Below are positions 44,235-53,518 of a DNA stretch of 64,000 nucleotides, piece by piece. Position numbers and translations under genes: made by a program. Position 1 is the stretch's first letter. Each line of letters opens with the position of its first letter. The notes beneath the pieces were generated by a model. It was not told where the DNA came from. It did not search any database and was given only the letters and a program-made list of their open reading frames with translations. The DNA is from an uncultured Opitutia bacterium (GTDB lineage: Bacteria; Verrucomicrobiota; Verrucomicrobiia; Opitutales; Opitutaceae), in the NCBI GenBank assembly GCA_903840415.1, contig CAIMFY010000118.1:62001-126000 (forward strand), read 5' to 3'.

Positions 44235-45923
44235 ATGATTCAACCTGCCAAACCTGCCGACCTCGTCACCGTCAATGTTGACGGCAAGGACATCGCCGTG
44301 CCGAAGGGCACGAACGTGATCGAGGCTGCGCGCCAGCTCGGGATCGACATCCCGCATTACTGCTATCACCCGAAACTCACCATCGTGGGCAACTGTCGGA
44401 TGTGCCTTATCGAAATGGGCCTGCCGGCCGTCGATCCCGCGACGAAGGCGCCGATCGTGGATCCGGCGACGGGCAAGCCGAAGATCAACTGGATGCCGCG
44501 CCCGCAGATCGGCTGTGGCACCAACGCCTCGCCGGGCCTGCACATCCGCACAACCTCGCCACTGGTGAAGGACTGCCGCGAGGGCGTGATGGAGTTTCTC
44601 CTGATCAACCACCCGCTCGACTGTCCGATTTGCGATCAGGCGGGCGAGTGCAAACTGCAGGAGCAATCGACGGGCTACGGCCGTGGTTACTCGCGTTTCG
44701 TGGAGCAGAAAAACGTGAAGCCGAAGCGCACGCAGCTCGGGCCGCGCGTTACGCTCGACGACGAGCGCTGCATCCTCTGCTCGCGCTGCATCCGCTTCTC
44801 GAAGGAAATTGCGAAGGACGACGTCCTCGGTTTTATCGATCGCGGCAGTTACTCGACGCTCACGTGCTATCCGGGCAGGAAGCTCGAGAACAATTATTCG
44901 CTCAACACCGTCGATATCTGCCCCGTCGGCGCGCTCACGAGCACGGATTTCCGTTTCAAGATGCGCGTCTGGTTCCTGAAGCAGACGAACAGCATCGACA
45001 CCGAGTCGTCGGTGGGCGCCAACACTGTCGTCTGGTCGCGCGAAGGCGCCATCTACCGCATCACGCCGCGCCGCAACGACGAGGTGAACGACACATGGAT
45101 GGCCGACAGCGGCCGCGAGCTTTTCAAGGCGGTGAAAGCCGCCGATCGCCTCACCGCGATCAAGGTCAACGGCGCCGACAGCGAGCTCGACATCGCGATC
45201 AATGCGGCCACGCAGCTCTGCAAAGAGGGTGGTGTCGCCGTTGTTGGCTCAGGTCGCAGCTCGGTAGAAGAACAATTTCTCACGAAGAAACTCGCCGACA
45301 CGCTGAAGGCTTCGACGTTTCTCGTCAGTTGGGTCGGGCAGGGCGATAAGCTCCTCGTCTCCGCCGATCGCAACCCGAACGTCCGCGGCGCGCTCGTCAC
45401 CGGCCTAATCAAGACGCTGCCGGCGCCGAAACTCACCGACCTCGCCGCGCAAATCGATGCGGGCAAAATCAGAACCGTGATTTCGGTCGGCGAGGATCTC
45501 GCGGCGGCTGGTCTGTCCGCCGTGCAGTTCGCCAAAATTTCCGTGATCTACCTCGGCACGCACGCGAACGCCACGAGCGCCGCGGCGAAGGTCGTGATTC
45601 CGACGCAGAGCGTGTTCGAGAAACACGGCACGTTGGTGAACCAGCAGTTCCGCCTCCAGAAATTCGCTCAGGCCGTGCCTGCGCCCGTCGGCACCACCGA
45701 CGATCTTGTCGTGCTCGCGAAGCTCGCGGGTGTCGCCGTGGCCGACGTCGGCTCCGCATGGAAGCTCATCGCGGCCGAAGTCCCCGCGCTCGGCACGATG
45801 ACGTTCGTGAACATTCCCGAGACCGGCCTGCTGCTCGACGCGACGCCGTGGGCCGCGCTGCCCTTCGTCGAGGGCGAGACGCTTCACTACAAACCCGCCG
45901 TGCCCGCGGCTGTCACCGCCTGA
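44235..45923 (+). CDS. nuoG: NADH-quinone oxidoreductase subunit G, short form
   Basis: A 562-residue 75-kDa-type subunit. The N-terminal 2Fe-2S cluster N1b uses Cys43, Cys54, Cys57 and Cys94. Cluster N5 uses His126, Cys130, Cys133 and Cys139. Cluster N4 uses Cys179, Cys182 and Cys185, and the Cys of DICPVGALT. The molybdopterin-oxidoreductase-like C-terminal region is present only in reduced form (about 215-560), whereas E. coli NuoG has about 900 residues. The extra cluster N7 cysteine set of longer homologues is not seen. The reading frame is intact, so the short form seems native. Confidence 0.93.
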   Translation: MIQPAKPADLVTVNVDGKDIAVPKGTNVIEAARQLGIDIPHYCYHPKLTIVGNCRMCLIEMGLPAVDPATKAPIVDPATGKPKINWMPRPQIGCGTNASPGLHIRTTSPLVKDCREGVMEFLLINHPLDCPICDQAGECKLQEQSTGYGRGYSRFVEQKNVKPKRTQLGPRVTLDDERCILCSRCIRFSKEIAKDDVLGFIDRGSYSTLTCYPGRKLENNYSLNTVDICPVGALTSTDFRFKMRVWFLKQTNSIDTESSVGANTVVWSREGAIYRITPRRNDEVNDTWMADSGRELFKAVKAADRLTAIKVNGADSELDIAINAATQLCKEGGVAVVGSGRSSVEEQFLTKKLADTLKASTFLVSWVGQGDKLLVSADRNPNVRGALVTGLIKTLPAPKLTDLAAQIDAGKIRTVISVGEDLAAAGLSAVQFAKISVIYLGTHANATSAAAKVVIPTQSVFEKHGTLVNQQFRLQKFAQAVPAPVGTTDDLVVLAKLAGVAVADVGSAWKLIAAEVPALGTMTFVNIPETGLLLDATPWAALPFVEGETLHYKPAVPAAVTA

Positions 45924-45940
45924 CGTAGAAACCTGACGCC

Positions 45941-47089
45941 ATGGCCGATTTCTACTTCAACCTCCCGCTCTGGTTCCGCTCCCTCGTGCAGGGGCTCGCG
46001 GTGATCGCCGTGATTTTTCCGATCGCGGGCATGTGCTCGATGGCGGAACGCAAGGTGTCGGCTTGGCTGCAAGGTCGGCCGGGACCGAACCGCGCGCTGC
46101 CGTTCTGGTTCGCGTGGGTGCCGGTTGTCGGACCGTTGCTCCAGCGGCTTGGGATTTTCCACGTGATGGCCGACGGGGGCAAAATGCTTTTCAAGGAAGA
46201 TTCGCTGCCCGGTCACGTGAACAAGTTCTATTTTATTCTCGCGCCGATAATCGCGATGATGCCCGCACTGACGACTGTGACGACAGTGCCGTTCGGCGCT
46301 TACTTCGATGTCGCCGGCAACGTAATCCCGCTCGGTCTGGCGCGTGTCGATATTGGGTTGCTCGCGGTGTTCGCAGTCTCGTCGCTGGGAGTTTATTCGC
46401 TGATTCTTGCGGGCTGGGCGTCGAATTCGAAATATCCGTTCCTCGGCGGCGTGCGCGCCTCGGCGCAGCTGATTTCCTACGAACTGGCGATGACCCTTTC
46501 CGTCATCCCGGTGTTTCTCTGGATCAACGCGCCGGGCCAGCCGGGCACGATGAGCCTGGCGCGCGCGGTCGAGTTCCAGAGCCAGCCAGGTCTGCTCGGG
46601 GGGGCGTGGTTTATTTTCATCATGCCGGTCGCGGCGTTGATTTTTCTCGTGTCGCTTTTTGCGGAGACGAACCGCCATCCGTTCGACATGGCCGAAGGCG
46701 AGGCGGATCTCGTGGGCGGCTTCCACACGGAATACGGCGCGTTCAAGTGGGGCCTGTTTTTCGTCGCGGAGTATTCGCACATGCTGATCGGCTCGGGCGT
46801 GTTCACGCTGCTGTTCCTCGGCGGCTGGAATCCGCTGCCGTGGGTCACGCTCAGCCAGTTGGCCGTTTGGCTCCACGTCGCGCAACTGCCGCTGGTGGTC
46901 GGCGTGCTCTCGATCGCAATCTTCCTGGCGAAGGTGCTCGCGTTGATCTTTTTCTTTATGTGGGTGCGCTGGACCGTGCCGCGGTTCCGCTACGATCAGG
47001 TGATGGAAATCGGTTGGAAGAAACTTCTCCCGCTCGCCATCGCCAACTTGATCGCCTACGCCATCGGCATCGCCGTGCTGCAAAAGTAA
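45941..47089 (+). CDS. nuoH: NADH-quinone oxidoreductase subunit H
   Basis: A 382-residue, eight-TM subunit that joins the arms and lines the quinone entry channel. Signature stretches are MAERKVSAWLQGRPGPN, the acidic loop LFAETNRHPFDMAEGEADLVGGFHTEY split around residues 238-265, and WVRWTVPRFRYDQVM near the C-terminus. All the conserved charged residues of the E-channel region appear to be kept. It starts 17 bp after nuoG. Confidence 0.97.
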   Translation: MADFYFNLPLWFRSLVQGLAVIAVIFPIAGMCSMAERKVSAWLQGRPGPNRALPFWFAWVPVVGPLLQRLGIFHVMADGGKMLFKEDSLPGHVNKFYFILAPIIAMMPALTTVTTVPFGAYFDVAGNVIPLGLARVDIGLLAVFAVSSLGVYSLILAGWASNSKYPFLGGVRASAQLISYELAMTLSVIPVFLWINAPGQPGTMSLARAVEFQSQPGLLGGAWFIFIMPVAALIFLVSLFAETNRHPFDMAEGEADLVGGFHTEYGAFKWGLFFVAEYSHMLIGSGVFTLLFLGGWNPLPWVTLSQLAVWLHVAQLPLVVGVLSIAIFLAKVLALIFFFMWVRWTVPRFRYDQVMEIGWKKLLPLAIANLIAYAIGIAVLQK

Positions 47090-47108
47090 ACCGTCAATCA
47101 CCCACGCG

Positions 47109-47651
47109 ATGGCTATCATCCCTCTCGAACGCAAACCGCTCACCTTCGTGGAGCGCACCTATCTGCCCGGGATTGCGAGCGGGTTGAAGACGACGTTCAA
47201 GCACCTGTTCCAGCCCAAGGTCACGATGGAATATCCGGAGCAGCGGCCCGCGATTTCGCCGGGCTACCGCGGCGTGCCTACGCTCGTGAAGGATCCGCAC
47301 GGCCGCGAGAAATGTGTTTCGTGCCAGCTGTGCGAGTTCGTCTGTCCGCCGAAGGCGATCCGCATCACGCCTGGCGAGGTGCCGGCCGATCAGACCGATC
47401 GCACGCATGTCGAGAAGGCGCCGCAGGCGTTCGACATCGACATGCTCCGGTGCATTTATTGCGGGCTCTGCCAGGAGGTTTGCCCGGAGGAGGCGATTTT
47501 CCTCCAGAACCAATACTCCATGACTGGCTACAGTCGCGCGGAGATGGTCAACGACAAGGCGCGCCTCTACGAACTTGGCGGCACGCTGCCGGACGCGCAC
47601 TTCAAGTGGGACAAGAAACTCGTGGCCGAACAGCACGGCAACGCCCACTGA
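47109..47651 (+). CDS. nuoI: NADH-quinone oxidoreductase subunit I
   Basis: A 180-residue ferredoxin-like subunit. Two 4Fe-4S clusters (N6a and N6b) are held by CVSCQLCEFVCPPKAI at about residues 65-80 and CIYCGLCQEVCPEEAIF at about 116-132. An N-terminal amphipathic helix attaches it to the membrane arm. It links NuoG clusters to N2 in NuoB. It starts 19 bp after nuoH. Confidence 0.97.
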   Translation: MAIIPLERKPLTFVERTYLPGIASGLKTTFKHLFQPKVTMEYPEQRPAISPGYRGVPTLVKDPHGREKCVSCQLCEFVCPPKAIRITPGEVPADQTDRTHVEKAPQAFDIDMLRCIYCGLCQEVCPEEAIFLQNQYSMTGYSRAEMVNDKARLYELGGTLPDAHFKWDKKLVAEQHGNAH

Positions 47652-47667
47652 TCCGCCCCGCACCGCC

Positions 47668-48183
47668 ATGGCTCAACTGCTCTTCAACTGCTTCGCCGCT
47701 TTCACGGTCGTGTGTGCCGCCGGCGTCGTGCTGAACAAGAACGTCGTCAACGCCGCGATGTGCCTGCTCTTGTCGCTCGTGGGCGTCGCGGGCCTGTTCG
47801 TCGCGCTCAACGCCTACCTTCTAGCGTTCTTGCTCCTGCTCGTTTACGCAGGCGCCGTCGTCGCACTGTTCCTCTTCATCATCATGCTGCTCGATACGAA
47901 GGGCGATCAGCAGCCCGGTCTGAAACATCTCTCGCTCGTCGCGCGCATCCTCGCCTTCGCGCTGGTGGCGGGCGGTTTTGTTTCGTTCTTCATGCGCAGC
48001 CAACTGCCGGAGCCCGCGCTCGCGACGACCCCCGCGCTGGGCGCCGAGCTTAAGCTCTACGCCTACCAGCTCTTCACCACTTACCTGCTGCCCGTGCAGG
48101 TGCTCGGGTTTCTCCTCCTCATTGCCATGATTGGCGTGATCGTGCTCAGCAAGAAATTCGCCGCCACGGAGGACGCCAAATGA
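47668..48183 (+). CDS. nuoJ: NADH-quinone oxidoreductase subunit J
   Basis: A 171-residue membrane subunit with five TM segments. The TM3 motif [20 protein letters not shown] with its pi-bulge region is characteristic. It takes part in the conformational coupling between quinone reduction and proton pumping. The ATG at 47668 follows the nuoI stop by 16 bp, and its stop overlaps the nuoK start (ATGA, 48180-48183). Confidence 0.95.
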   Translation: MAQLLFNCFAAFTVVCAAGVVLNKNVVNAAMCLLLSLVGVAGLFVALNAYLLAFLLLLVYAGAVVALFLFIIMLLDTKGDQQPGLKHLSLVARILAFALVAGGFVSFFMRSQLPEPALATTPALGAELKLYAYQLFTTYLLPVQVLGFLLLIAMIGVIVLSKKFAATEDAK

Positions 48184-48488
48184 TCGCGCCGACGCTCCAT
48201 GCCTATCTCACGATCAGCGCGCTGCTCTTTGCCCTCGGGTTTCTCGGCGTGCTCATCCGCCGCAACACCCTGGTCGTCTTCATGTGCCTCGAACTCATGC
48301 TCGTCGCCTCGACGCTGGCGCTGGTCGCGTTCTCGCGCTTCAACGGCACGATGGATGGCAACGTCTTCGTCTTCTTCATCCTCACCGTCGCCGCTGCCGA
48401 AGTCGCGGTCGGCCTTGCCATCATCGTCGCGCTGTTCCGCCAGCGCCGCACCATCCAGGTGGACGAGTTGAACTCGCTGAAGAACTGA
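48180..48488 (+). CDS. nuoK: NADH-quinone oxidoreductase subunit K
   Basis: A 102-residue, three-TM subunit. The conserved Glu in [11 protein letters not shown] (TM2) and the second acidic residue in [18 protein letters not shown] (TM3) are in place; both belong to the proton path shared with NuoJ. Translation is coupled to nuoJ by a 4-bp overlap. The C-terminus VDELNSLKN is the usual family end. Confidence 0.96.
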   Translation: MIAPTLHAYLTISALLFALGFLGVLIRRNTLVVFMCLELMLVASTLALVAFSRFNGTMDGNVFVFFILTVAAAEVAVGLAIIVALFRQRRTIQVDELNSLKN

Positions 48489-48494
48489 CGCGCC

Positions 48495-50372
48495 ATGCAT
48501 TCGATGCCGCTGCACGCCATTCTCGTCCTCGTCCTACCGCTGATTACGGCGACGTTCATCGCGCTGTTCTTACGCCGGCGCGGGAGTGCCGCGGCTGCGG
48601 TATCGGTGATCGCGGCGGCGTTCATCGCCACGATTGCGGTGATCCTCGCGGTGCACCGCGAACGCTTCGAAACCTCCGTCGCGTGGCTTCAATTCGGCGA
48701 TTTCACGCTCTCGCTCGGCATCAAGTTCGACGACCTCGCCTCGCTCATGCTGTGCGTCGTCGGCGTCGTCGGATTTTTCATCCACGTTTTTTCGCTCGGC
48801 TACATGCACGACGACGCCGCGAAGGCGCGTTACTTCGGCGGTCTCTCCATCTTCATGTTTTCGATGATCGGCATCGTGCTCGCCGACAATCTTTTCATGA
48901 TGTTCATCTTTTGGGAGCTGGTGGGTTTCAGCTCCTATCTGCTCATCGGCCACTGGCACGAAAAGCAGTCGGCGAGCGACGCCGCGAAGAAGGCCTTCAT
49001 CACGAACCGTGTCGGCGACTTCGGTTTTCTCCTCGGCATCATCTGGTGCTACTACGCCAACGGCACCGTCAACCTCACCGCCCTCGGCGATCACCACGTG
49101 TTCAGCACGTGGATTCCGCTGCTGCTCTTCTGCGGCGCCGTCGGCAAGTCCGCGCAACTCCCGCTGCAAGTCTGGCTGCCCGACGCGATGGAAGGCCCGA
49201 CGCCCGTCTCCGCACTCATCCATGCCGCCACAATGGTCGCTGCCGGCGTTTACATGCTTTGTCGCATCAACGTCCTCATGGTGCCCGAAGCGCTCACCGC
49301 CATCATGTGGACCGGCACCGCCACCGCGCTTTACGCCGCGCTCTGCGCCATCACGCAGAGCGACATCAAGAAGGTGCTCGCTTACTCCACGCTCTCGCAG
49401 CTCGGCTACATGATCGCGGCGTTCGGGCTGGGATCGCTCGCCGTGACTCACGAGATGACCGGCCAAACGCACACGATGCTAGTCGCCGCCGGCGTCGGCG
49501 CCGCGATGTTCCACCTGACGACGCACGCCTGCTTCAAGGCGCTCCTCTTCCTCGGCTCTGGCTCCGTCATCTACGGCTGCCACCACGAGCAGGATATTTT
49601 TAAGATGGGCGGACTCGCCAAAAAAATGCCGCTCACCTTCGCGACGTTTACAATCGGCGTCGCTGCGATCATCGGGCTGCCGTTTCTTGCCGGTTTCTTC
49701 TCGAAGGATGCGATCCTCTATCTGGCGTTTGCGAACAACAAGGTAGTCTTCGCCGTCCTCACGTTCACTGCGGTGCTGACCTCGCTCTACATGGTGCGCC
49801 TCTGGAAAATCACGTTTCTTGGCGCGCCCCGCAGCGATCACGCCGCGCACTCTCACGAGGGCGGCTTCACGCTCACGCTGCCGCTCATCGTTCTCGCCGC
49901 ACTTTCAATCATCGGTGGTTACACGGGCCTCTACTCGCACCTTTTCGACGGCGTGCTGAAGCTCATCCCCGAGGCCGAAGGCTCCGATCATACGATCATC
50001 CTCGCTACGAGCCTTGCCGTCATGCTCCTCGGCGCCGGCACCGCGCTCGCGTTTTACGCGCCGGCGGCGACCGACTCGCTCGCACAAAAATCTCCCGGTC
50101 TCTTCGCCGCGCTGGGGGCGCTCAAAAATTCCTTCGACCGCGCCTACGACTACTACATCGCGAAAATCCAGCAGCGGTTCGCGATGCTGCTCAATTTCCT
50201 CGAGCAAATCTTCCTCGCCGGCGTGATCGTCCGCGGGCTCGCCGGTGTCGTCGGGCTCTTCGGTCTCGGTGCCCGCGCGCTTCACGTCGGCAACCTCAAC
50301 GCCTACGTTTACTGGTTCCTCTTCGGCGCCGTGATGCTGTGGGCCTTCGCCACTGGCGTGCTCGCCTTCTGA
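48495..50372 (+). CDS. nuoL: NADH-quinone oxidoreductase subunit L
   Basis: A 625-residue antiporter-like proton-pumping subunit at the distal end of the membrane arm. Recognisable blocks are FIFWELVGFSSYLLIGHW with the essential Glu, GAVGKSAQLPLQVWLPDAMEGPTPVSALIHAATMVAAG split around residues 215-255, and HACFKALLFLGSGSVI with the central Lys. The C-terminal region carries the long lateral helix (about 515-600). The length matches typical NuoL proteins. It is 6 bp downstream of nuoK. Confidence 0.97.
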   Translation: MHSMPLHAILVLVLPLITATFIALFLRRRGSAAAAVSVIAAAFIATIAVILAVHRERFETSVAWLQFGDFTLSLGIKFDDLASLMLCVVGVVGFFIHVFSLGYMHDDAAKARYFGGLSIFMFSMIGIVLADNLFMMFIFWELVGFSSYLLIGHWHEKQSASDAAKKAFITNRVGDFGFLLGIIWCYYANGTVNLTALGDHHVFSTWIPLLLFCGAVGKSAQLPLQVWLPDAMEGPTPVSALIHAATMVAAGVYMLCRINVLMVPEALTAIMWTGTATALYAALCAITQSDIKKVLAYSTLSQLGYMIAAFGLGSLAVTHEMTGQTHTMLVAAGVGAAMFHLTTHACFKALLFLGSGSVIYGCHHEQDIFKMGGLAKKMPLTFATFTIGVAAIIGLPFLAGFFSKDAILYLAFANNKVVFAVLTFTAVLTSLYMVRLWKITFLGAPRSDHAAHSHEGGFTLTLPLIVLAALSIIGGYTGLYSHLFDGVLKLIPEAEGSDHTIILATSLAVMLLGAGTALAFYAPAATDSLAQKSPGLFAALGALKNSFDRAYDYYIAKIQQRFAMLLNFLEQIFLAGVIVRGLAGVVGLFGLGARALHVGNLNAYVYWFLFGAVMLWAFATGVLAF

Positions 50373-50387
50373 TTTCGCGCCCAGCCC

Positions 50388-51920
50388 ATGCCTCTTTTCG
50401 ATCCACTCCTCATTGCCATCCTCGCGCCACTCGCGCTGGCCCTCGCCATCGCATGCGGGCTGCCGAAACGCTGGTCGGTGCGGCTCGCCTACGTCGCCTT
50501 TGCGATCCCGGCGCTCATGGCGCTCCACACTTGGTGGCATTTTTCCGCGCAGACTCAGGATCACGGCTACGCGTTCGTCTCGCGCTATTCGACCGGGCTC
50601 GAGACACTCGGGATTTCGCTGCACCTCGGTCTCAACGGCATCTCGTTGCCGCTCTTCGTGCTGGCGGGGCTCGTTGGTTTCGCGGCCGGGCTCTACGCCC
50701 TCCAGTCCGGTGCCGAGCGGCTGAAAATCTACCTCATGCTGCTCCTCATCATGCAGGGCGGGCTGATGGGTGTGTTCGCCAGCATCGACGTGTTCTTCTT
50801 CTATTTCTTCCACGAACTCGCGCTCATCCCGACGTTTATCATGATCGGCGTGTGGGGCGGACGCGATCGCAGCTACGCCGCGATGAAGGTGACGATCTAC
50901 CTCACGCTCGGCGCAATGATTTCGCTGGTCGGACTCATCGCGCTCTACGTAAAGAGTGGGGCCAACACATTCGACTTTATCGCGCTCCGCGCGCACCTCG
51001 CCGCGCATCCGCTGGCGGAAACCGTTCAATCCAATATCGCCGGCCTCCTCCTCCTTGGCCTCGGCATCCTCGTCTCGCTCTGGCCACTGCACACGTGGGC
51101 GCCGATCGGCTATGGCGCCGCGCCCAGCTCCGCCGCGATGCTCCACGCCGGCGTATTGAAAAAATTCGGCCTCTATGGGCTCATCCAAATCGCCGCGCCG
51201 CTCCTGCCGGCCGGCCTCGCGCATTGGTCTCATTGGCTCGCGTGGCTCGCGGTCGTTGGCAACGTCCTCGTCGTCGGCCTCATCACCATCGCGCAGCGCG
51301 ATCTCAAGCAGATGCTCGGCTACAGCTCGGTCATGCACATGGGTTATGCGTTTCTCGGCATCGCCTCGGCTTCAGTGCTCGGCACCGGCGGCGTCGTGCT
51401 GCTGATGGTTGCCCACGGACTTTCCATCGCGCTGCTCTTTCTGCTCGCGACCAGCATCCACCACCGCACGCACACCTTCGCGCTCGATGAGATGGGCGGC
51501 CTCGCGCAAAAGACGCCGGTGCTTGCGGCGTTCTTCGTCGCCGCCACGCTCGCCAGCATCGGCCTGCCCGGCTTCGCCAACTTCTGGGGCGAGCTCACCA
51601 TCTTCGTCGCGCTCTGGAAATTCTCCCCACTCATCACTGCGCTCGCCGTCGCTGGCGTGGTCATCTCCGCGATCTACGGACTGCGGTCCGCTGCGCGGGT
51701 GTTCTTCGGCCCGCCGACTGCGCAACTCGCGCAGGTCACGGCCGCGCATCCGCCCACCGATCTGCGGTGGAACGAAAAAATTCCCGCGCTCATCCTCCTC
51801 GCCGCGCTCTTCTTCGTGGGCTTCTGGCCCAAGTCGATTACGACCGCCCTCAACGCCGCGCTGACCGCCCCCGCGCCGGTTGCGTCGGTCGCCGCCAAAT
51901 CAGCCGCCCTCCCGCGATGA
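50388..51920 (+). CDS. nuoM: NADH-quinone oxidoreductase subunit M
   Basis: A 510-residue antiporter-like subunit with about 14 TM segments. FYFFHELALIPTFIMIGVWGG holds the conserved Glu, and LHTWAPIGYGAAPSSAAMLH and VMHMGYAFLGIAS are further family blocks. It contributes one of the proton channels. Its stop overlaps the nuoN start (ATGA, 51917-51920). A C-terminal Ala/Pro/Val-rich tail of about 20 residues is present. Confidence 0.96.
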   Translation: MPLFDPLLIAILAPLALALAIACGLPKRWSVRLAYVAFAIPALMALHTWWHFSAQTQDHGYAFVSRYSTGLETLGISLHLGLNGISLPLFVLAGLVGFAAGLYALQSGAERLKIYLMLLLIMQGGLMGVFASIDVFFFYFFHELALIPTFIMIGVWGGRDRSYAAMKVTIYLTLGAMISLVGLIALYVKSGANTFDFIALRAHLAAHPLAETVQSNIAGLLLLGLGILVSLWPLHTWAPIGYGAAPSSAAMLHAGVLKKFGLYGLIQIAAPLLPAGLAHWSHWLAWLAVVGNVLVVGLITIAQRDLKQMLGYSSVMHMGYAFLGIASASVLGTGGVVLLMVAHGLSIALLFLLATSIHHRTHTFALDEMGGLAQKTPVLAAFFVAATLASIGLPGFANFWGELTIFVALWKFSPLITALAVAGVVISAIYGLRSAARVFFGPPTAQLAQVTAAHPPTDLRWNEKIPALILLAALFFVGFWPKSITTALNAALTAPAPVASVAAKSAALPR

Positions 51921-53443
51921 ATCTCGAAGCCGTCAAACTCGCCGCCGCGGACAACCTTTGGGGCGCCCTCTTCCCGGAGATGATGATCGCGGGCCTCGCG
52001 TTGCTGCTCTTGGTCATCGAACTCGTGCTGCCGAAGAAAGAGCACGCCGTCATCCCGGACATCGCGCTCGTCGGAATTTTCGGGACGCTCGCTGGACTGC
52101 TCCTGAATTTCAATTCGGCCACGCTCGACACCGATTCGTTCAATCACCTGATCCACCACAGTATGGGCGGACAGGTGATGCGCGCGTTCTTCCTGCTCGC
52201 CGCCCTCTTTGTTTGTGCGTTGGCGCGCGTCAACCTCGCCCGGCGACCGGTGCCGCGCGTGGAGTTCTATCACATCGTCCTCGTCATCACCGCGGCGATG
52301 ATGCTGCTGGTGCAGTCGAATCACTTCGTGATGCTCTTTGTCGCGTTGGAGACCGTCACGATCGGGTTCTACATTCTTGTCAGCTATTTTCGCACGAGTG
52401 GCGCCTCGCTTGAGGCCGGTTTGAAATACCTCGTGATGGGCGCGCTCGGTTCCGGGATGCTCCTCTTCGGGATCGTGCTGCTCTATGGCGTCGCGGGCAA
52501 TCCGGCGCTCCGGTCGTATACGGCGGACTCGATGCAGTTCGGCCCGCTCGCAGTTTTTCTCGCGGCCAACCCCCACCAATTCCTCGCGAGCGTCGGCATC
52601 GTCCTCGTGCTCGCCGGCGTCGCCTTCAAGATCGGCGCGTTTCCGTTTCAAATCTGGATTCCGGACGTTTACCAAGGCGCTCCCACGCCCGTGACGGCGT
52701 TTCTCGCTGTTGGCTCGAAGGCCGCCGGCTTCGCCGTGTTGCTGGCGCTCGCCGGTAAGGACGGCGTCTTTAACTCTTACGCCTGGCTCGTCACACCGGT
52801 GCTCACGCTCATGGCCGCGGCCACGATCATCTTTGGCAACCTCGCCGCGCTCACGCAACACAACGTCAAACGCCTCATCGGCCTCTCCGGCGTCTCGCAC
52901 GCCGGCTTCCTGCTGCTCGGCGTCATCGCGGCGTCGCGAGTGCCGATGGCAACCGGCGCGGTTTATTTTTACCTCTTCGCCTACCTGCTCGCATCGTTCG
53001 CGGTCTTCGGCGTGATGACGCACCTCGCCGGCGCCGACGACTCCGATCAGGAACTCGACCACTACGCCGGCCTCGCGAAGGAAAATCCATTCCTCGCCGC
53101 CATTCTCGCGATCGGCCTCGGCTCGCTCGCCGGCATCCCGCCGCTCGCTGGCTTCATGGGCAAACTCTTCGTTTTCATCGCGGCCTTCCAAGCCGGCGCT
53201 CGTTGGCTCCTCGTGATCGCCGCCGCCGGCGTGGTGATTTCGATCTACTACTACTTCGGCTGGATCAAAGCGGCGTTCTTCGAGACGTGGACGCCGCCCG
53301 CAGATACCGCTGGCGCACCCGCCCGCCCCGTGCGCACACCGGTGGCGTTCGCCGCCGGCGCCGCGCTGGTCGTCCTCGCGCTCGGCTCGCTCGCTCTCGG
53401 ATTCTTCCCGGGCCCGTTTGGGCAGTTGCTCACGCTGCGCTGA
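51917..53443 (+). CDS. nuoN: NADH-quinone oxidoreductase subunit N
   Basis: A 508-residue antiporter-like subunit with 14 TM segments. Key blocks are LFVALETVTIGFYILVSYF, KYLVMGALGSGMLLFGI, FKIGAFPFQIWIPDVYQGAP with a conserved Lys, and GIPPLAGFMGKLFVF. It is the last gene of the operon. The next gene starts 75 bp later behind a short-period repeat. No clear hairpin terminator was found in this gap. Confidence 0.96.
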   Translation: MNLEAVKLAAADNLWGALFPEMMIAGLALLLLVIELVLPKKEHAVIPDIALVGIFGTLAGLLLNFNSATLDTDSFNHLIHHSMGGQVMRAFFLLAALFVCALARVNLARRPVPRVEFYHIVLVITAAMMLLVQSNHFVMLFVALETVTIGFYILVSYFRTSGASLEAGLKYLVMGALGSGMLLFGIVLLYGVAGNPALRSYTADSMQFGPLAVFLAANPHQFLASVGIVLVLAGVAFKIGAFPFQIWIPDVYQGAPTPVTAFLAVGSKAAGFAVLLALAGKDGVFNSYAWLVTPVLTLMAAATIIFGNLAALTQHNVKRLIGLSGVSHAGFLLLGVIAASRVPMATGAVYFYLFAYLLASFAVFGVMTHLAGADDSDQELDHYAGLAKENPFLAAILAIGLGSLAGIPPLAGFMGKLFVFIAAFQAGARWLLVIAAAGVVISIYYYFGWIKAAFFETWTPPADTAGAPARPVRTPVAFAAGAALVVLALGSLALGFFPGPFGQLLTLR

Positions 53444-53477
53444 CCAGCGAATTTCGGTTCCCGTTCCGTTTCCCTGC

Positions 53478-53504
53478 TTGCGCCTTTTGCGCCTCTTTGC
53501 GGCC
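53478..53504. repeat. Three-copy 9/10-bp direct repeat upstream of the ThyX-like gene
   Basis: TTGCG recurs at 53478, 53487 and 53497 in the units CTTGCGCCT, TTTGCGCCTC and TTTGCGGCCA. The element ends 14 bp before the ATG of the ThyX-like gene and follows nuoN by 34 bp. It resembles in style the elements at 571, 9666 and 57493 but has a different sequence. Confidence 0.65.
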
Positions 53505-53518
53505 ATGTGTCCCGCTGC

